A stretch of 64,000 nt of DNA from an uncultured Bacteroidales bacterium (GCA_902779165.1 CACZAN010000024.1:19152-83151), one strand, 5' to 3'; counted from the first letter of the stretch, positions 18,459 to 29,734 are shown. Notes: a model not told the origin generated them from the letters alone. A program made the numbers and translations.

Positions 18459-18489
18459 TTTGCCCTTAACAATTAAATTGTTACTTTTG
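18459..18489 (+). promoter_or_regulatory. ileS promoter (Bacteroidetes type)
   Basis: TTTG at 18459-18462, 19 bases, TACTTTTG at 18482-18489. It lies 63 bases before the ileS start, in the only gap that separates ileS from the upstream genes. Confidence 0.8.
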
Positions 18490-18552
18490 CGCCGTTTTTT
18501 GGGTAAGATATAACATCTGGCCCCTCTGAATTATACAAAAATTACAAAAAAT

Positions 18553-21500
18553 ATGACTACAAAGTTTCCTGAACACAGTCGCCTCAATCTGACAGAGGTG
18601 AACCATGAAGTACTCAAGCTTTGGGAACAGGAAGACCTGTTCCATCGCAGCATCTCTGAACGCGAGGGATGCCCCTCTTTCGTATTCTTCGAAGGCCCCC
18701 CATCCGCTAATGGTCATCCAGGTATCCATCACGTGCTCGCACGTTCCATTAAGGATACTTTCTGCCGTTTCAAGACGATGAAGGGCTTTCAGGTTCACCG
18801 CAAGGCAGGCTGGGATACTCATGGACTTCCCGTGGAGCTGGGTGTGGAGAAGGAACTTGGTATCACCAAGGAAGATATCGGTAAGACCATCTCTATCGAT
18901 GACTACAACCGCAAGTGCCGGCAGAACGTGATGATGTTCACTCAGGAGTGGGAAGACCTCAGCAGCCGTATGGGATACTGGGTTGATATGGAGCATCCTT
19001 ACATCACCTACGATAACAAATACATCGAGACGCTCTGGTGGCTGTTGAAGCAACTCTACCAGAAGGGACTGCTCTATAAGGGCTACACCATCCAGCCCTA
19101 CAGCCCCGCCGCCGGCACCGGTCTCTCTTCTCATGAGCTGAACCAGCCCGGCTGCTATCGCGACGTGAAGGACACCACTGTTACAGCACAATTCAAAGTC
19201 ATTTCTCCCGTCAGTAGTGTGTTCGGCAGCTCCGTTGCCGAAAGCTCCCTCCCAGTCTACATCCTCGCTTGGACCACCACGCCATGGACGTTGCCTTCGA
19301 ACACCGCCCTCTGCGTTGGCCCGAAGATTGAGTATATGGCCGTGAAGGGTCAGAATCCTTATTCCAAGGAAGAAGCCATTTATATCATCGCCAAGTCCCG
19401 CAAGGATGTGTACTTCCCGACTCCGAAGGAAGAGGGCGTGCCCGCTCCTGAGGTGCTTGGAGAATGCCTGGGTTCAGACCTCCTCGGTCTCCACTACGAG
19501 CAGCTCTTCCCCTGGGTGAAGCCCTGCGCTCTTGAGAACGGCAAGGCTGTAGACAAGTCGGCAGATGCCTTCCGCGTCATCCCCGGCGACTATGTTACCA
19601 CAGAAGACGGTACTGGTATCGTGCATATCGCACCCACTTTTGGTGCCGACGATGCCAAGGTGGCTAAGGATGCCGGCATCCCCTCGCTCTTTGTCATCGA
19701 TAAGGCAGGCGACACCCGTCCTATGGTGGACTTCACGGGTAAGTATTTCGTGAAGGAAGATATGGATGAGGCATTTGTTCAGACCTGCGTCAATGACAGC
19801 TACTGGCACCACGCCGGCGACTTCGTGAAGAATGCCTACGACCCCAAGTATGCCGACCTCGATGAGAAAGCACTGTCGAAGACCGAAGACCTCAACATTG
19901 TACTTTGCATGGAGATGAAGCAGGAGGGAACGGCCTTCAAAATCGAGAAGCATATTCATAACTATCCCCACTGCTGGCGTACCGACAAGCCCGTCCTTTA
20001 TTATCCTCTCGACAGCTGGTTCATCCGCAGTACCGCTGCCAAGGAGCGCATGATGGAACTCAACAAGACAATTCTCTGGAAGCCCGAGTCAACAGGTACG
20101 GGACGTTTCGGCAAGTGGCTCGAGAACCTCAATGACTGGAACCTCAGCCGTAGTCGCTATTGGGGCACTCCGCTGCCCATTTGGCGCAATCGCGACACAC
20201 GCGAGGAAATCTGTATCGGATCCGTCGAAGAGCTTTATAATGAGATAGAGAAAGCAGTGCGTGCCGGCGTGATGGCCTACAATCCGCTGAAGGACAAGGG
20301 CTTCGTACCCGGCGATATGTCGCAGGAGAACTACGACCGTATAGACCTCCACCGTCCCTACGTCGATGAAATCATCCTTGTAGGTGAGAGCGGACAGCCC
20401 CTGCGTCGCGAACTCGACCTCATCGACGTATGGTTCGATAGCGGCGCTATGCCTTATGCCCAGATTCACTATCCCTTCGAGAACAAGGAGGCGTTGGACA
20501 ACCGCATCGTCTATCCTGCTGATTTCATTGCCGAAGGTGTCGACCAGACGCGTGGCTGGTTCTTCACACTCCACGCTATTGCTACGATGGTCTTCGACAG
20601 CGTTTCTTATAAGGCTGTGATTTCCAATGGTCTCGTCCTTGACAAGAACGGTCTCAAGATGTCCAAGCGCTTGGGCAATGCTATCAATCCTTTCGACAAT
20701 ATCGAGAAGTTCGGCAGCGATGCCGTCCGCTGGTACATGATTACCAACTCCCAGCCGTGGGATAACCTCAAGTACGACGAGGCAGGTGTGGCCGAGGTGC
20801 AGCGCTCGTTCTTCGGCAAGCTGTTCCAGACCTATAGCTTCCTCGCCATGTACGCCAACGTCGACGGCTGGCACTTCGAGGAGAACGATGTACCGATGAG
20901 CGACCGCCCGGAGATGGATCGCTGGATACTCTCGGAACTGAACTCCCTCATCCGCGATGTGGAGGCTTGCTATGAGGACTACGAGCCCACCCGCGCTGGA
21001 CGTCTCATCCAGACCTTCGTCATCGACCACGTCTCCAACTGGTTTGTGCGCCTTTCCCGTGCCCGCTTCTGGGCTGGAGGCATGAGTATCGATAAGCTCT
21101 CAGCCTACCAGACGCTCTTCACCTGCCTGGAGACCGTAAGCCGACTGATGGCACCCATCGCACCCTTCTATGCCGACCTCCTCTATCGCGACCTTCATAG
21201 TGTGCTCGGCGGTTCTGCCGCTGAGGCTCCTGCCTCTGTTCATCTCGCCACCTTCCCCGTGGCCGACATCGCAAAGATTGACAAGGAACAGGAATCGCGC
21301 ATGGAACTCGCTCAGCAGATTACCTCCATGGTCCACTCCCTGCGCAAGAAGGAACAAATCATTGTTCGTCAGCCTCTTGCACGCATCGCCATTCCTGCTA
21401 TCGACCGCGAACAGCAGCTACGTATCGAGGCCGTGAAGCAGCTCATCCTTGATGAGGTCAATGTCAAGGCGTTGGAGTTTGTGGAAGGTGCAGGACTGTT

Positions 21501-22026
21501 GACGAAGAAGGTGAAGTGCAACTTCCGCACGATGGGTAAGAAGTTCGGCAAGCTGATGAAGGACGTCAACGCCGCCGTTACAGCTCTCTCTCAGGAACAG
21601 ATTGCCGAACTCGAGACGGGCCATCTCGCTCTCACCCTGTCCACGGGCGATGCCATCACGGTGGATCTTGAGGATGTTGAGATATTCTCAGAAGATATTC
21701 CCGGATGGACCGTGGCCAACGAAGGCTCGCTTACCGTAGCCCTCGACATCACTATCACCGATGAACTGCGCAACGAGGGCGTGGCCCGCGAACTTGTCAA
21801 GCGCATTCAGGCCTTCCGCAAGGAGAGTGGATTCGAAATCACCGACCACATTCGTGTACAACTCACACATACCATCGAAACAGACCAGGCTGTTGCTGCC
21901 TTCGGAGCATACATCTCCAAGCAGGTGCAGGCCGACGAACTGACGATTGTCGATACCCTCGATGGCGCCGCGGAGCTCGACCTCGACGGACTGAAAGTGA
22001 ACATACTTATCCAGAAACAAAACTAA
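18553..22026 (+). CDS. ileS: Isoleucyl-tRNA synthetase
   Basis: Charges tRNA-Ile with isoleucine. The 1157-residue length and LEGANGRP-like start (FFEGPPSANGHPGIHH, the HIGH motif, residues 49-64) mark the long, eukaryote-like IleS class common in Bacteroidetes, which is often less sensitive to mupirocin. The KMSKR motif is near residue 702 (LKMSKRLGN). The editing CP1 domain includes WTTTPWTLPSN. The C-terminal zinc ribbon of short IleS is absent, as expected. dksA-like, lspA and a DUF4296 gene follow with 4-20 base gaps and probably share its promoter. Confidence 0.97.
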   Translation: MTTKFPEHSRLNLTEVNHEVLKLWEQEDLFHRSISEREGCPSFVFFEGPPSANGHPGIHHVLARSIKDTFCRFKTMKGFQVHRKAGWDTHGLPVELGVEKELGITKEDIGKTISIDDYNRKCRQNVMMFTQEWEDLSSRMGYWVDMEHPYITYDNKYIETLWWLLKQLYQKGLLYKGYTIQPYSPAAGTGLSSHELNQPGCYRDVKDTTVTAQFKVISPVSSVFGSSVAESSLPVYILAWTTTPWTLPSNTALCVGPKIEYMAVKGQNPYSKEEAIYIIAKSRKDVYFPTPKEEGVPAPEVLGECLGSDLLGLHYEQLFPWVKPCALENGKAVDKSADAFRVIPGDYVTTEDGTGIVHIAPTFGADDAKVAKDAGIPSLFVIDKAGDTRPMVDFTGKYFVKEDMDEAFVQTCVNDSYWHHAGDFVKNAYDPKYADLDEKALSKTEDLNIVLCMEMKQEGTAFKIEKHIHNYPHCWRTDKPVLYYPLDSWFIRSTAAKERMMELNKTILWKPESTGTGRFGKWLENLNDWNLSRSRYWGTPLPIWRNRDTREEICIGSVEELYNEIEKAVRAGVMAYNPLKDKGFVPGDMSQENYDRIDLHRPYVDEIILVGESGQPLRRELDLIDVWFDSGAMPYAQIHYPFENKEALDNRIVYPADFIAEGVDQTRGWFFTLHAIATMVFDSVSYKAVISNGLVLDKNGLKMSKRLGNAINPFDNIEKFGSDAVRWYMITNSQPWDNLKYDEAGVAEVQRSFFGKLFQTYSFLAMYANVDGWHFEENDVPMSDRPEMDRWILSELNSLIRDVEACYEDYEPTRAGRLIQTFVIDHVSNWFVRLSRARFWAGGMSIDKLSAYQTLFTCLETVSRLMAPIAPFYADLLYRDLHSVLGGSAAEAPASVHLATFPVADIAKIDKEQESRMELAQQITSMVHSLRKKEQIIVRQPLARIAIPAIDREQQLRIEAVKQLILDEVNVKALEFVEGAGLLTKKVKCNFRTMGKKFGKLMKDVNAAVTALSQEQIAELETGHLALTLSTGDAITVDLEDVEIFSEDIPGWTVANEGSLTVALDITITDELRNEGVARELVKRIQAFRKESGFEITDHIRVQLTHTIETDQAVAAFGAYISKQVQADELTIVDTLDGAAELDLDGLKVNILIQKQN

Positions 22027-22038
22027 TGTAAAACCTAT

Positions 22039-22425
22039 ATGGCAGAGAAAACACGTTATAGCGACGCTGAACTCGAGGAGTTCCGCGAGTTGATAGAAGA
22101 GAAACTGAAGGTCGCTCAAGAAGACTACGACCATACCATGGACGCAGTCATGAACCGCGACAGCAACGAGACTGATGACACCGCTCCCACCTACCACGCC
22201 CTCGAGGAGGGTAGCGAGGTGCAGTCCAAGGAACAACTTATGGCTATGGCGCAGCGCCAGCTGAAGTTCGTGCAGGGACTGAAGGCCGCCCTCGTTCGCA
22301 TCGAGAACAAAACTTATGGCATCTGTCGCGAGACCGGAAAGCTGATTCCCAAGGAGCGTCTGCGTGCTGTGCCCCATGCCACCCTCAGCATCGAGGTCAA
22401 GAAGGACCGCAACCGCCACGCATAA
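22039..22425 (+). CDS. DksA/TraR-family protein without the zinc-binding cysteines
   Basis: A 128-residue DksA/TraR-like protein, a class that binds in the RNA polymerase secondary channel. The N-terminal coiled coil (about 8-85) carries acidic residues near its tip (DDTAP). The C-terminal finger reads YGICRETGKLIPKERL and then VPHATLSIEVKK; only one cysteine remains where the family has four, so zinc is probably not bound. This cysteine-poor form is, as far as I know, usual in Bacteroidetes. It lies between ileS and lspA. Confidence 0.9.
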   Translation: MAEKTRYSDAELEEFRELIEEKLKVAQEDYDHTMDAVMNRDSNETDDTAPTYHALEEGSEVQSKEQLMAMAQRQLKFVQGLKAALVRIENKTYGICRETGKLIPKERLRAVPHATLSIEVKKDRNRHA

Positions 22426-22434
22426 CTCGTGCTC

Positions 22435-23100
22435 ATGACAGATAAACGCAGACGACAAGCACAGGCAGCAACGGTCATTCTCATCTTCCTGGGCTTCCTC
22501 ATCATAGACCAGGTCTCCAAGGTATGGGTGAAGACCCACATGACGTTGCACGAGAGCATTCTCATCACCGACTGGTTCCGCATCACCTTCATCGAGAACA
22601 ACGGCATGGCCTTCGGATGGGCATTCATCACCAAGACCCTGCTGACGCTTTTCAGAGTGGTGGCAACGGTGGCTGTCGGGTGGTACATCGTGCGGCTCAT
22701 CCGCCGCGGCGTGCACTGGGGCTTCCTCACTTGTTTGGCATTTATCATGACAGGGGCTGCCGGCAACATCATCGATTGCATTTTCTACGGACAGATATTC
22801 AGTGAGTCCACCCTCTACGAAACCTCGCACCTGGTGCCTTTGGGTGAGGGCTATGCCTCCTGGCTCAACGGTCGCGTCGTCGACATGCTTTATTTCCCCC
22901 TCTGCCACTGGACGTGGCCCGAGTGGGTGCCTTTAGTGGGCGGGCAGCCCTACACCTTCTTCAGCTATATATTCAATGTGGCTGATGCCTGCATCTCCTG
23001 CGGGGTCATTGCCCTGTTGCTATTCTTCCGCCACACGCTTAGTCGAGAGTTGCCAGACGATGTCAAGAGTGGCGAATCTCCAGCTGAAGACCCTTCATGA
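22435..23100 (+). CDS. lspA: Lipoprotein signal peptidase LspA
   Basis: Aspartyl protease of the inner membrane that cleaves prolipoprotein signal peptides after diacylglyceryl modification. The 221 residues contain four membrane segments and both catalytic aspartates: AGNIIDCIFYG (D114) and FNVADACIS (D184), plus the conserved ENNGMAFG. It is longer than the usual 160-170 because of an insertion between the two aspartates (residues about 119-165), common in Bacteroidetes LspA. ATG 22435 is preferred to GTG 22429 just after dksA. The next gene encodes a lipoprotein, a natural substrate. Confidence 0.94.
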   Translation: MTDKRRRQAQAATVILIFLGFLIIDQVSKVWVKTHMTLHESILITDWFRITFIENNGMAFGWAFITKTLLTLFRVVATVAVGWYIVRLIRRGVHWGFLTCLAFIMTGAAGNIIDCIFYGQIFSESTLYETSHLVPLGEGYASWLNGRVVDMLYFPLCHWTWPEWVPLVGGQPYTFFSYIFNVADACISCGVIALLLFFRHTLSRELPDDVKSGESPAEDPS

Positions 23101-23119
23101 TCATTCCCCCTGAACTGCA

Positions 23120-24106
23120 ATGAGAAACCTGAAGTCCATAGCAGTCCTGTGCATCGTGGCGGTGCTTGTGTCCTGCAAGCCCCCCTTGCCCGACGGTGTG
23201 CTCTCTGAAAGCAAAATGGAGCGCGTGCTCTATGATTTCCATCTCTCGCAGGGGATGGTGGAGTATGCACCGCGCGCAGAGGGACAGGACTATGACGCAG
23301 TGCGCTTTGAACTTCAGCAGGCCGTGTTCCGCAAGCATGGTATCACGCAGGAAGACTTCGACCGATCCATGTCCTATTATCTCAGCGACATGGATCATCT
23401 GGCAAAAATGTACAAGCGGGTTGCCGACCGCTTGGAGCGCGATGCCGAGGCACTGGGTGTAGCCGCAGGACCGCGCGATGCCTATGCCGCACTGACCGCT
23501 GAAGGCGACACTGCCAACGTTTGGGCCGACCGCCGCATCTTTGTCGTCCGCAACGCCCAGCAGTCCAACTTCCAGATGTGGAAACTGCCCTGTGACTCCA
23601 CGTGGCTGCCCGGCGACGACCTGTTGTGGCGCTTCGAACTCAAGCAGATTACACAGTCTTATGGTCCTGGCGACCTCTTCGCAGACCTCGTTATCTACTT
23701 CACCAACGACTCCGTCGTCAGCCGCCTCGTCAGCGTGGGCGACAAGAAGGATGTCGAGCTGCGCATCGACAACCCTGACAGATTGTTGCCGCGTTCCGTC
23801 AGCGGACACCTCTTCACTCCTGTAGAAACCGACCCTACACGTGCACGCATGTACGTGATATATGCACCCGCGCTTATACGTTTTCATAAGGAGCAATCCG
23901 ATCTCGCTGCCGACAGCCTTGCTGCCGACAGCCTCCTGGCCGATTCCCTCCGGTTCCGCACCGATACCCTACAGCAGCGACTCACACCTGAGCAGCGTCG
24001 CGAGCGTCAGGACGTAGAGCGCACTATTGATGTCGTGCGCGAGAAACCATATCAGGCACCGCGTAGGGGAGGGAAGAAGCGTTTCACCCAGCCACGCCGC
24101 CGATAA
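23120..24106 (+). CDS. DUF4296-domain lipoprotein
   Basis: A 328-residue predicted lipoprotein: signal peptide with lipobox LVSC (Cys19). The N-terminal part (about 25-110) fits the DUF4296 family (MERVLYDFHLSQGMVEYA), found in Bacteroidetes and of unknown function. Near residue 265 a short repeat AADSLAADSLLADSL occurs, and the C-terminus is very basic (PRRGGKKRFTQPRRR). It lies 19 bases after lspA and ends the ileS operon or continues into the small gene after it. Confidence 0.85.
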   Translation: MRNLKSIAVLCIVAVLVSCKPPLPDGVLSESKMERVLYDFHLSQGMVEYAPRAEGQDYDAVRFELQQAVFRKHGITQEDFDRSMSYYLSDMDHLAKMYKRVADRLERDAEALGVAAGPRDAYAALTAEGDTANVWADRRIFVVRNAQQSNFQMWKLPCDSTWLPGDDLLWRFELKQITQSYGPGDLFADLVIYFTNDSVVSRLVSVGDKKDVELRIDNPDRLLPRSVSGHLFTPVETDPTRARMYVIYAPALIRFHKEQSDLAADSLAADSLLADSLRFRTDTLQQRLTPEQRRERQDVERTIDVVREKPYQAPRRGGKKRFTQPRRR

Positions 24107-24132
24107 GAACATGCCTCTACGCTGATAACGCC

Positions 24133-24357
24133 ATGCCTCTACGCGCCTACCACCGCCTCATACTCCCCGACGGCACCACCCAATCCCTCTCCGTAGTCCG
24201 CTTCGACGATGCGGGCCGCTATCTCAGCCATCACCCTTTATCGGGCGAAGAACCCTTCGTGGAATGGGTGGGAGGATCGCTCGATTTGCGAACAGACATC
24301 ACTTCTTTCCCTCCGGTAACTCCTATCGATGATTTATATCAAGAAAAAAAGCCCTGA
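24133..24357 (+). CDS. Small hypothetical protein (74 residues)
   Basis: A compact 74-residue reading frame 26 bases after the DUF4296 gene. It has balanced, protein-like composition (MPLRAYHRLILPDGTTQSL; SGEEPFVEWVGGSLDL) and no membrane segment. I do not recognise a family. Genome-like codon choice and co-orientation support a real gene. It ends just before an A-rich region carrying the galE promoter. Confidence 0.65.
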   Translation: MPLRAYHRLILPDGTTQSLSVVRFDDAGRYLSHHPLSGEEPFVEWVGGSLDLRTDITSFPPVTPIDDLYQEKKP

Positions 24358-24432
24358 AAAGGCCATTTAGACCTAAAAACCGAAGAAAAGAGCAAAAAAA
24401 TGCGGTTTAGAGCAAAAAAACTTGAGAAATGT

Positions 24433-24463
24433 TTTGTTCGTATATAAAAAACGCCTACTTTTG
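24433..24463 (+). promoter_or_regulatory. galE promoter (Bacteroidetes type)
   Basis: TTTG at 24433-24436, 19 bases, TACTTTTG at 24456-24463. A TTG at 24466 would fall before any plausible transcription start plus leader, which supports the ATG at 24499. Confidence 0.85.
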
Positions 24464-24498
24464 TCTTGTCAAACAAGAAAAAACACCAAATAACGCAT

Positions 24499-25533
24499 AT
24501 GAAAGAGACTATATTGGTCACAGGTGGCACCGGTTTCATTGGCTCGCACACCACCGTTGAACTCCAAAATGCAGGTTACGATGTTGTCATCGTTGACAAT
24601 CTTTCCAACTCCCGCGCCGACGTTATCGACGGAATCGAGAAAATCACCGGCATTCGCCCCGCCTTCGAAGAAGTAGACCTTCGTGACTACGATGCTACAG
24701 AGGCCGTCTTCAAGAAGTATCCCAAAATCAGCGGCATCATCCACTTCGCTGCATCCAAGGCCGTAGGAGAGAGTGTGCAGAAACCGCTCCTCTACTACCG
24801 CAACAATATCGTCTCGCTCATCAACCTTCTGGAGCTGATGCCTAAATACAATGTCAAGGGCATCATATTCTCCTCCAGTTGCACCGTCTACGGTCAGCCT
24901 GATCAACTGCCAGCCACAGAGGAAACGCCGATAAAGAAGGCAGAATCACCCTACGGCAACACCAAGCAGATTAACGAGGAAATAATTCAGGACACCGTAG
25001 CCAGCGGCTCGCCCATCAAGGCCATTCTCCTGCGCTATTTCAACCCCATTGGTTCCCATCCCTCCGCCATTATTGGTGAGATGCCCAACGGCGTTCCCCA
25101 GAACCTCATCCCCTTCCTCACGCAGACAGCCATCGGCATCCGCGAGAAACTCAGCGTCTTCGGTGACGACTACGACACCCCCGACGGCTCCTGTATTCGC
25201 GACTACATCTATGTCGTCGACCTCGCCAAAGCTCACGTGTGCGCTATGACACGTATCATGGAAGACAAAATCGAGGAACCCGTAGAAGTCTATAACATCG
25301 GAACAGGCAAGGGTACCTCCGTGCTCGAACTCATCCATGGGTTCGAAAAAGCCACCGGCGTGAAACTCAACTACCAGATCGTAGGCCGTCGTGCAGGCGA
25401 TATTGAGAAGGTGTGGGGCAACGTCGACAAGGCAAACCGCGTTCTCGGCTGGAAAGCCGACACTCCTCTCGAAGACGTGCTCGCCTCTGCGTGGAAGTGG
25501 CAATGCGCCCTCCGCGAACGAGGCATCATGTAA
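24499..25533 (+). CDS. galE: UDP-glucose 4-epimerase
   Basis: Interconverts UDP-glucose and UDP-galactose using tightly bound NAD. The 344-residue protein is a classical extended SDR: VTGGTGFIGSH near residues 7-17, the serine in IIFSSSCTVYG, and the catalytic Y152-x3-K156 in SPYGNTKQ. GEMPNGVPQNLIP and GDDYDTPDGSCIRDYI are GalE landmarks. It has its own promoter and stands alone. Confidence 0.96.
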   Translation: MKETILVTGGTGFIGSHTTVELQNAGYDVVIVDNLSNSRADVIDGIEKITGIRPAFEEVDLRDYDATEAVFKKYPKISGIIHFAASKAVGESVQKPLLYYRNNIVSLINLLELMPKYNVKGIIFSSSCTVYGQPDQLPATEETPIKKAESPYGNTKQINEEIIQDTVASGSPIKAILLRYFNPIGSHPSAIIGEMPNGVPQNLIPFLTQTAIGIREKLSVFGDDYDTPDGSCIRDYIYVVDLAKAHVCAMTRIMEDKIEEPVEVYNIGTGKGTSVLELIHGFEKATGVKLNYQIVGRRAGDIEKVWGNVDKANRVLGWKADTPLEDVLASAWKWQCALRERGIM

Positions 25534-25876
25534 ATATAAAAGGCAATATCCTTTATCCCCTTTCGTGAGAAAGGTCGCATCAGAAAAATGCCAGGTAGTC
25601 GCTGACTACCAATAGGCTGACTGATTCAATCTCTGATTTTTGTGGTTCTTCCCATTATGCACCCAGAGCCACTTCGACGGGCCCCTTCCACGGCCATGCG
25701 TGAGCAAATACTGCTGGAATACCCGCCATCTTATAGTCCTTTCACTGTGGACTCTGAGGTAGCATATTGTCGTGTTTTATTTTGTGTTTGTGTTGTGGCT
25801 GTTCTCCGACGTGAGTTGGGGGGCAGTCTTTTTTCTCCAGAATCCTTTTTTTGAATCATCTAAATATAACCTAATT
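25534..25876. other. Intergenic region after galE
   Basis: 343 bases with no gene I can support. A 7-bp hairpin GGTAGTC-GCT-GACTACC (25594-25610) has no following T run. A 70-codon frame at 25642 has no family resemblance and is not called. T/G-rich sequence with stretches such as TTTTATTTTGTG leads to the next gene; no clear -7 element stands out. Confidence 0.6.
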
Positions 25877-27616
25877 ATGAATAAGAAACAGATTATCTTT
25901 AAGCTCGTCATCGTCGCCGCGCTGCCGCTGGCGGTCGTGAGCGTTCATGCTGCCGACTGGCTCTTCCGGGACGGCAAGAGCAGCTACCAGATTGTGGTCT
26001 CTGCCCAGGCATCCTCCTCTGAGCAGACCGCAGCCCGCGAATTGCAGCACTACATCCGACAGGTGAGTGGGGTGGAGCTGCCCATCACCTCAGACTTGAC
26101 GACCCGCGGACGCAGCATCTACGTGGGCTTCAACCCGCGGGTGGCAGCCCTCTCTGGTGCACTGCCTCCGCAGTATGACGACGAGAGCTTCACCTACCGC
26201 ACCGTAGGCCACGACCTCCTCATCTGGGGCGGTGCGGGGCGAGGTACGATGTACGGCGTCTTCACCTTCCTTGAGCGTGAACTGGGCATCCATTGGCTCA
26301 CGCCCCAGTGCACCGTAGTCCCTGAACTCGACAAGTGGAAGCTGCCCCGACTGGATCGCAGCGAACGCCCCTTCATCGGCTATCGCTACAGTAACTACTT
26401 CGTAGCCAAGGACGTTCCCGAGTGGAGTGCCCACACACGCGAGAACACCAAGTGGTCTCCCACCACCAACGACTACGGCAACATTGAGGCCTACTATGGC
26501 GCCCACACCATGGAATGGTTCGTGCCCGTCAAGGAGTTCTTTGCCACGCATCCCGAGTACTTCTGCCTGCGCGACGGCAAGCGCTATGACGGCTACGGAC
26601 AGCTCTGCCTCTCCAACCCCGACGTGCTGGAAATCTGCACCACACGCATGAAACAGCGCATGCGCGAGGAGCCTGGCTACCGCATCTACAGCCTCTCGCA
26701 GAATGATAACTTCCGCTTCTGCGAGTGCGAACAATGCGCAGCCATCGAAGCCCGGTACGGCGGCCACTCGGGACTCATCGTGTGGTTCGTCAACCAGGTG
26801 GCCGACGCCATTAAAGACGAGTTCCCCGACAAATACATTGGCACCTTCGCCTATCAGTACTCCCGACAGCCGCCCACGGGCATCCGCCCCCGCGAGAATG
26901 TGGTCATCCGCCTCTGCAGCATCGAGTGTTGCTTCGCCCACCCGCTGAATGCCGGATGTCCTCAGAACGAGGCATTTATGCGCGACCTTAAGGGCTGGGC
27001 AGACATCGCTCCCCACCTCTTCATCTGGGACTACATCGTCGACTACGCCCAGTACATGGCTCCCTGGCCAAACTTCCAGGTGCTGGGTCCTAACATCCGC
27101 GTCTTCGGTGAGCACAAGGCCATCGGCGTCTTCGAGGAGGCACAGTACCAGTCGGCAGGGGCGGAGTTCGACGAGATGAAAGCTTGGACCGTGAACCAGC
27201 TGCTGTGGAATCCCGATCAGGACGTCGATTCCCTCGTCAGCATCTTCATCAACAACTACTACGGCAACGCCGCACCCCGCATCATGGATTACTACCGCCT
27301 CTGTCAGTCGCTGGTGAAGCCCGACGTGCATTTCGGCATCTACATCACTGAGCATCATGAGATCTACAGCGACGATTTCATCCGTCAAGCCTTCACCCTC
27401 CTCAACGAAGCCTTCGCCGCGGCAGAATCCGACGAGATCCGCGAGCGAGTGGACCGTGTCCGTATGCAGCCCCTCTACCTCCAATGCATGCGCCACAAGG
27501 AAGAATCCCGACACGATGGCACGTGGCAGGACCTGCTGCGGCTGATGAAGCGCTACGGCGCCCTGCACCGCGAGGGCGTCCCTCAGGACCGTTTCATCCG
27601 CGAATTCGAGCAATAG
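25877..27616 (+). CDS. Secreted DUF4838-domain protein, probable carbohydrate-active
   Basis: A 579-residue secreted or periplasmic protein. A signal peptide (IFKLVIVAALPLAVVSVHA) is followed by an N-terminal domain like those preceding GH20/GH67 catalytic domains (EQTAARELQHYIRQVSG, FTYRTVGHDLLIWGG, GTMYGVFTFLERELG). The central region (about 190-480) fits DUF4838, with SLSQNDNFRFCECEQC and HLFIWDYIVDYAQYM. These features suggest a glycoside hydrolase-like barrel; the catalytic activity is not known to me. ATG 25877 is chosen because it gives the signal peptide directly; an upstream start would add 35 atypical residues. It stands alone rather than in a SusC/D locus. Confidence 0.85.
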   Translation: MNKKQIIFKLVIVAALPLAVVSVHAADWLFRDGKSSYQIVVSAQASSSEQTAARELQHYIRQVSGVELPITSDLTTRGRSIYVGFNPRVAALSGALPPQYDDESFTYRTVGHDLLIWGGAGRGTMYGVFTFLERELGIHWLTPQCTVVPELDKWKLPRLDRSERPFIGYRYSNYFVAKDVPEWSAHTRENTKWSPTTNDYGNIEAYYGAHTMEWFVPVKEFFATHPEYFCLRDGKRYDGYGQLCLSNPDVLEICTTRMKQRMREEPGYRIYSLSQNDNFRFCECEQCAAIEARYGGHSGLIVWFVNQVADAIKDEFPDKYIGTFAYQYSRQPPTGIRPRENVVIRLCSIECCFAHPLNAGCPQNEAFMRDLKGWADIAPHLFIWDYIVDYAQYMAPWPNFQVLGPNIRVFGEHKAIGVFEEAQYQSAGAEFDEMKAWTVNQLLWNPDQDVDSLVSIFINNYYGNAAPRIMDYYRLCQSLVKPDVHFGIYITEHHEIYSDDFIRQAFTLLNEAFAAAESDEIRERVDRVRMQPLYLQCMRHKEESRHDGTWQDLLRLMKRYGALHREGVPQDRFIREFEQ

Positions 27617-27703
27617 TAGAACCAACGCATCACCATTCGCCGCGACCAGTGCCTGGCCCTCAACGACTTGGCAAAGATGATTTGCGAGAGATAAAGAACT
27701 CGC

Positions 27704-27769
27704 AATAAGACGTCACGTCTTCCTGAATAAGACGTCACGTCCTCCACGATATGACGTATCGTCTTCCAT
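27704..27769. repeat. 22-bp tandem repeat array 3 (three units)
   Basis: Three units of 22 bp at 27704, 27726 and 27748. The first contains the inverted repeat AAGACGT-C-ACGTCTT; the third GACG-TAT-CGTC. The reverse complement of the second unit shares 19 of 22 bases with units of array 5, about 24 kb away. Confidence 0.9.
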
Positions 27770-27927
27770 GATAGGCCGGGACATCTGAGCCTGCCGCTCC
27801 TTCTTTTCTTTCTCTTAATAGCCCGACAAATGTGCATTCTGGGGTGTGGGCGGGGCTTTTTGCGGTTCGTTATCAGCGTTTTCCGAAGAAAATGGGGGAG
27901 AAGTGCGGTTATCTCGTTTTTTTGTTG

Positions 27928-27935
27928 TACCTTTG
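27928..27935 (+). promoter_or_regulatory. -7 element upstream of the ABC-F gene
   Basis: TACCTTTG followed by CACC matches the -7 consensus, but no TTTG lies 19-21 bases upstream. It is 122 bases before the start codon, giving a long AT-rich leader with direct repeats that could regulate expression. Confidence 0.5.
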
Positions 27936-28042
27936 CACCCGCAATTCGTAAAATAGGGAAAAAGAGACGATTGTAAAAAAGTCAAATCGTAAAATAGAAT
28001 AGCGTGAAATCGTGAAATAGTCAAATCGTAAAATTAGTATAA

Positions 28043-29677
<1,635 letters not shown>

Positions 29678-29734
29678 AAAAACGACGTGGCACGATGTTT
29701 GCACGAGAGGGGATAGAACCAAAAAAAGGAAATT

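Noticed and set aside
25642-25854. 70-codon gene in the galE downstream gap
   Set aside because: No promoter, odd composition and overlap with T/G-rich non-coding sequence.
26090-27625. 511-codon minus-strand frame opposite the DUF4838 gene
   Set aside because: Shadow of the coding strand, no recognisable domain, no promoter.
27620-27694. A 24-codon gene fragment after the DUF4838 gene
   Set aside because: Coding-like composition but no start codon and no family match; too short to call.
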